DNA of 64,000 nucleotides from DYKG01 sp964596185 (GTDB taxonomy: Bacteria; Muiribacteriota; Ozemobacteria; Ozemobacterales; Ozemobacteraceae), in assembly GCA_964596185.1 (NCBI GenBank), contig CAZQUE010000012.1, forward strand, positions 25,662-89,661, given 5' to 3'. The position numbers were made by a program, and so were the translations under genes. Positions 61,356 through 64,000 of the stretch are shown piece by piece. Numbering within the stretch: the stretch's first letter is position 1; the number at the start of each line of letters is the position of its first letter. The notes under the pieces were generated by a model, which saw only the letters and a program-made list of their open reading frames with translations, searched no databases and had not been told where the DNA came from.

Positions 61356-62039
61356 ATGAAGATTAAGTTAGAAAAACTGCTTCTTGGAAACTCAAATGTT
61401 TTTTTAGTGAGTAGCGGCAATGAAATAGCGCTGATTGATGGCGGGCTTGGCGATAACAGTGAGAAGATTCTTGACGTCGCCAGGTCTATGGTCGATGATT
61501 TCTCAGGAATCAAATATTCATTTATAACTCATGCGCATTACGATCATGTTGGAAGCATAGTCGGAGTTAAGAATCTTTGTGATACGCAAATCGTTGCCCA
61601 GAGAAACTCGGTACAGAATCTTCGCCGGGGTGAAAGTCCTGTTCCTGCAGGTACGATGTGGTTTTCAAAGAAAATTTCCTGGCTTGGCTGCGTCCTTTTC
61701 CGCCATTGCATAAAGTTTAGAGGATTCGAAGCGGATGTTGTGGTTGAAGAAAGGCGGGAGTTTCCCTTCTCAGGAGGTAAGATAACCTGCTACCACCTCC
61801 CCGGCCACACTGAGGGATCTATGGGAGTTGAAATTGGCGATCATTTTTTTGCCGGCGACACTCTTTTTCATCTGCTGCCAGGAAAGGTTTTTCCGCCTTT
61901 TGCCGATGATTTGCCCTCTTTGAAAAATAGCTGGCAAAAGATTGTTGGACTAAATTGTCGATTCATCTGGCCAGGGCATGGAAAAAAAATTGCCCCGGCA
62001 TTGTTAAACAATTGCTTAAAAAAGGATTTTGTCGCTTAA
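61356..62039 (+). CDS. Metallo-beta-lactamase-fold hydrolase
   Basis: 227 residues. The zinc-binding pattern is complete: THAHYDHVGS (H-x-H-x-D-H), HLPGHTEGS, AGDTLFH, and WPGHGKKI. The fold is that of glyoxalase II-like and other small MBL hydrolases, but the substrate cannot be told from the sequence. GGAAAGAG lies upstream of the ATG. It is likely the last gene of the glg transcription unit, and its 3' end overlaps the VWA gene's stop by four bases (convergent). Confidence 0.88.
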   Translation: MKIKLEKLLLGNSNVFLVSSGNEIALIDGGLGDNSEKILDVARSMVDDFSGIKYSFITHAHYDHVGSIVGVKNLCDTQIVAQRNSVQNLRRGESPVPAGTMWFSKKISWLGCVLFRHCIKFRGFEADVVVEERREFPFSGGKITCYHLPGHTEGSMGVEIGDHFFAGDTLFHLLPGKVFPPFADDLPSLKNSWQKIVGLNCRFIWPGHGKKIAPALLNNCLKKDFVA

Positions 62040-63784
62040 TCGAATGGCGTTATTGTTTTAAGTTCTGGTATTTCGTTATTCATTTCGTCAAGGTTTTGTC
62101 TATGACCAGAGATGCTTCGGTTCATGAAATTCTTTATATCTTTGGCTGAATGGCCTGGGCCATCAGATTCTTCCGGAAGCGATTGTGAGTCTATTTCAAA
62201 TGTTTCGGTATGAGTGGTGTGGGTGACGTGACTTCCTCGCTGGTCAATTGTACTATCGAATAATTCGTTTCTTTCAAGGCGACATTTTTCAATCAAAAGA
62301 TCGTATTTTTGTTCTATATCCCTTAGTTTGGCTTCGGCACTGGCGTTATTGGTAAAAAAGAAATCATCTATTTCCGAGCCCTGTAAAACTTGGATCTGAT
62401 GAAAATACTCAAGTTCATCTTCAGATTTTCTGAATTTGATGCAGTATTTTTCGTAGGCCATATTTTTGTGAAGGTTTATTTCCTGGCGTCGATTTTCAAG
62501 ATATTTGTTGCGATAATCGATTCTAGGTTTTTCGAAATCCTGCAAATCAGACCTTGCTGCTTTTTCATCGTTGGTTTTCTGAAGGCGTTCTAATTTGAGC
62601 AAATAGTTATCAAGATATTCTGTCGTTTGGTCGTAGTTTTGTTTATGTTCAGCGGCAATTCGGTTTCTAGCCTGCTCAATTATTGCCAGGTTTTCTTCAG
62701 AGGAATTTCCTAGAAAAGATGCAGCGTTGGGACCGATAACGGGAGAATCTGGCGGTGGCGTTATCGGACCGGTAAGAAAAACGGTGTCAGGGCCTTCTAT
62801 TTTCAGATCAGAAAAAACCATTTCAAATGACATTTTATTTTGCTGATTTGTTTTGGAAGTCTCATCAGGAATGTGTGCCGTGCGAGTCGGTGCCGTGTAA
62901 AAGCCGGTACCCTGGTCTTTTTGGCCTTTTAGCCGACTGGAAACTTCAACTTTTCTTTTGCTGCCATCAGGCTCAGGTCTCGGGGTGGTATAAACAAGCC
63001 GATAGTATTTTTCAAGCTTCATCCTCCGGCTGAGTGCCTGGTAAAGTTTGCTCAACTGTTCGGCGGTTGTCGATTTCAAATACCAGCCACCGGTATTCTG
63101 TGCAAAAGACTTCATTATTCCTTCATCCAGATCATTTCCGAGGCCGACGGTAATGATTCTTACTTTTTTATCGATTGCGTATTCGATAACTTCCTGTGGA
63201 CTTTTGCTGGACATTGGGGATTCTCCGTTTGGACGACTGTCCCGGCCATCGGTTAGACATACTATTGTTTTAAGGTCATTGCGTGATGCTTTGCCATGTA
63301 ATTCTTCGGCAGCCGCAAAAATGGCATCATAAAGGGCTGTGCCGCCCCAGGGTCTTATTTTATCTATGGCTTCTGTCAGTGATTTTGTGTCGTTTGAAAA
63401 GCGATGATTAAAGTCGAGGTCGCTGGCAAATGATAAAATCGAGATGTTGACTGAATCTGTCATACTTTGAACAAATGCTGCTGCTGCATTTTTTACCTGG
63501 CTCATTGCGGGCTGAATGCTTGAAGACCTGTCAATGACAAGGGTCATGAAGTGTCGATTTTTCTGTACAGAAATTGCAAATGAAGAAATCGGTTGCTGGT
63601 CTTCGTGGATCGAAAAGTGATCCGATTGTAGATCTTCAGCATTTTTGTTGAAGACTTTCAAATCAACCTGGATTTTTGGAAAGCCCGCCGCATTAATATT
63701 AACGATAGTGGAGGAAAAATCTTTGGCGGAAAGTTGCGAGAAGCCTGAAAAGAGTATAAGTAATACAATGAAATAATTTTTCAT
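62036..63784 (-). CDS. Exported VWA-domain protein with long coiled-coil C-terminus
   Basis: 582 residues. Sec signal NYFIVLLILFSGFSQLSAKD. A short beta domain (residues about 25-75) is followed by a von Willebrand A domain with an intact MIDAS: DRSSSI (D-x-S-x-S), GGTALYD (Thr) and CLTDGRDS (Asp). From residue about 290 the chain is charged and helical, with long coiled-coil stretches (residues 370-520). VWA proteins bind divalent metal and partner proteins; no MoxR ATPase or other familiar partner lies next to it. The start MKNYFIV is the first ATG; upstream sequence is a short A+T-rich gap. Confidence 0.85.
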   Translation of the reverse strand: MKNYFIVLLILFSGFSQLSAKDFSSTIVNINAAGFPKIQVDLKVFNKNAEDLQSDHFSIHEDQQPISSFAISVQKNRHFMTLVIDRSSSIQPAMSQVKNAAAAFVQSMTDSVNISILSFASDLDFNHRFSNDTKSLTEAIDKIRPWGGTALYDAIFAAAEELHGKASRNDLKTIVCLTDGRDSRPNGESPMSSKSPQEVIEYAIDKKVRIITVGLGNDLDEGIMKSFAQNTGGWYLKSTTAEQLSKLYQALSRRMKLEKYYRLVYTTPRPEPDGSKRKVEVSSRLKGQKDQGTGFYTAPTRTAHIPDETSKTNQQNKMSFEMVFSDLKIEGPDTVFLTGPITPPPDSPVIGPNAASFLGNSSEENLAIIEQARNRIAAEHKQNYDQTTEYLDNYLLKLERLQKTNDEKAARSDLQDFEKPRIDYRNKYLENRRQEINLHKNMAYEKYCIKFRKSEDELEYFHQIQVLQGSEIDDFFFTNNASAEAKLRDIEQKYDLLIEKCRLERNELFDSTIDQRGSHVTHTTHTETFEIDSQSLPEESDGPGHSAKDIKNFMNRSISGHRQNLDEMNNEIPELKTITPFD

Positions 63785-63874
63785 TTTCGATCCCCTTGAG
63801 TTCAGCAGCTTTGTGCATTATAGAACAAAATTTCTGACTTGGAAAGTCGTGTCTGAAGCAATGAATGCCTTCGA

Positions 63875-63904
63875 TTGGCGCAAAGCTGATAAAGTTTGTA
63901 CAAT
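63875..63904 (+). promoter_or_regulatory. promoter of the gene at the right edge
   Basis: TTGGCG (63875-63880), an 18-base spacer and TACAAT (63899-63904). The predicted start lies just before the Shine-Dalgarno GGGAGG (63915-63920). Confidence 0.6.
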
Positions 63905-63926
63905 GAAATCAGAAGGGAGGTAAACT

Positions 63927-64000
63927 ATGGTTGATACAGAGAGGTTCGTTTTGCCATTCAAATGGCGCGAATTCGGGAAGTGGTTCTCGACTCTCGGACC
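63927..64000 (+). CDS. 5' end of a further gene, cut by the window edge
   Basis: ATG 63927 with GGGAGG (63915-63920) six bases upstream opens a frame without a stop to the window end (MVDTERFVLPFKWREFG, about 24 residues visible). Promoter, Shine-Dalgarno and open frame support a real gene. The product cannot be named from this stretch. Confidence 0.7.
   Translation, partial: MVDTERFVLPFKWREFGKWFSTLG

Noticed and set aside
1..64000. tRNA, rRNA, IS elements, integrase, prophage, toxin-antitoxin or known defence system
   Set aside because: No cloverleaf, transposase, integrase, restriction, CBASS-type effector or similar domain could be recognised. The cyclases here are class III adenylate cyclases with sensor domains, not CD-NTases.

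Overview
The window looks like a chromosomal scaffold fragment from an uncultured diderm (Gram-negative-type) bacterium. A TolC/adaptor/RND efflux set, an SLBB polysaccharide-export-type protein, many exported proteins with Sec signals, and UppP/PgsA/PgpA envelope enzymes point to two membranes. Base composition leans to A+T. TTG and GTG starts occur beside good Shine-Dalgarno sites. Very long TPR proteins, several CHASE2/class III cyclases, SpoIIE-type phosphatases, a gingipain-like C25 peptidase and a GlgM/GlgE pair remind me of candidate phyla such as Riflebacteria/Ozemobacteria. That placement is inference from gene content only and is weak. Two runs of 100 N (22066-22165 and 31841-31940) are scaffolding gaps. 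No rRNA, tRNA, IS element, prophage or CRISPR array was seen. No gene-free stretch exceeds 300 bases; the longest are 23858-24147, 26140-26423, 30972-31227 and 5948-6188.

Layout. 1-10 kb: 3' part of a CHASE2-type adenylate cyclase, RNase D, a secreted C25 peptidase on its own transcription unit, the reverse-strand run rimO-pgsA-pgpA, and a four-SLBB exported protein. 10-24 kb: a small P/E/K-rich exported protein, then the reverse-strand operon uppP-ftsK-TPR(1615 aa)-TPR(1535 aa). 24-33 kb: efp, a K/E/P-rich anchored protein, a zinc-ribbon protein coupled to psuG, a seven-helix membrane protein, a metallophosphoesterase, a DUF922-type protease, and a secreted protein with two 39-bp tandem-repeat arrays. 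33-47 kb, all reverse strand: two translationally coupled SpoIIE-type PP2C phosphatases, arginine deiminase, and the operon tetR-tolC-adaptor-RND with a palindromic operator. 47-55 kb: a GNAT protein and a cyclic-nucleotide island (FecR plus CHASE2 cyclase operon, a second membrane cyclase, and a composite receiver-like/HATPase/cNMP-binding protein). 55-64 kb: M48 protease, an exported protein with a pseudopilin-like block, glgM-glgE, a small membrane protein, an MBL hydrolase, a VWA protein, and the first codons of one more gene.

How the genes may work together. The main theme is signalling: three class III cyclases, one apparent cNMP-binding effector that also carries an RsbW-like ATPase domain, and two RsbU/SpoIIE phosphatases. 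These are the parts expected of a cAMP-gated partner switch, although the antagonist and sigma factor are not in the window. A second theme is the envelope: UppP, FtsK and the two giant TPR scaffolds share one operon. A third is storage polysaccharide: GlgM makes maltose-1-phosphate and GlgE polymerises it.
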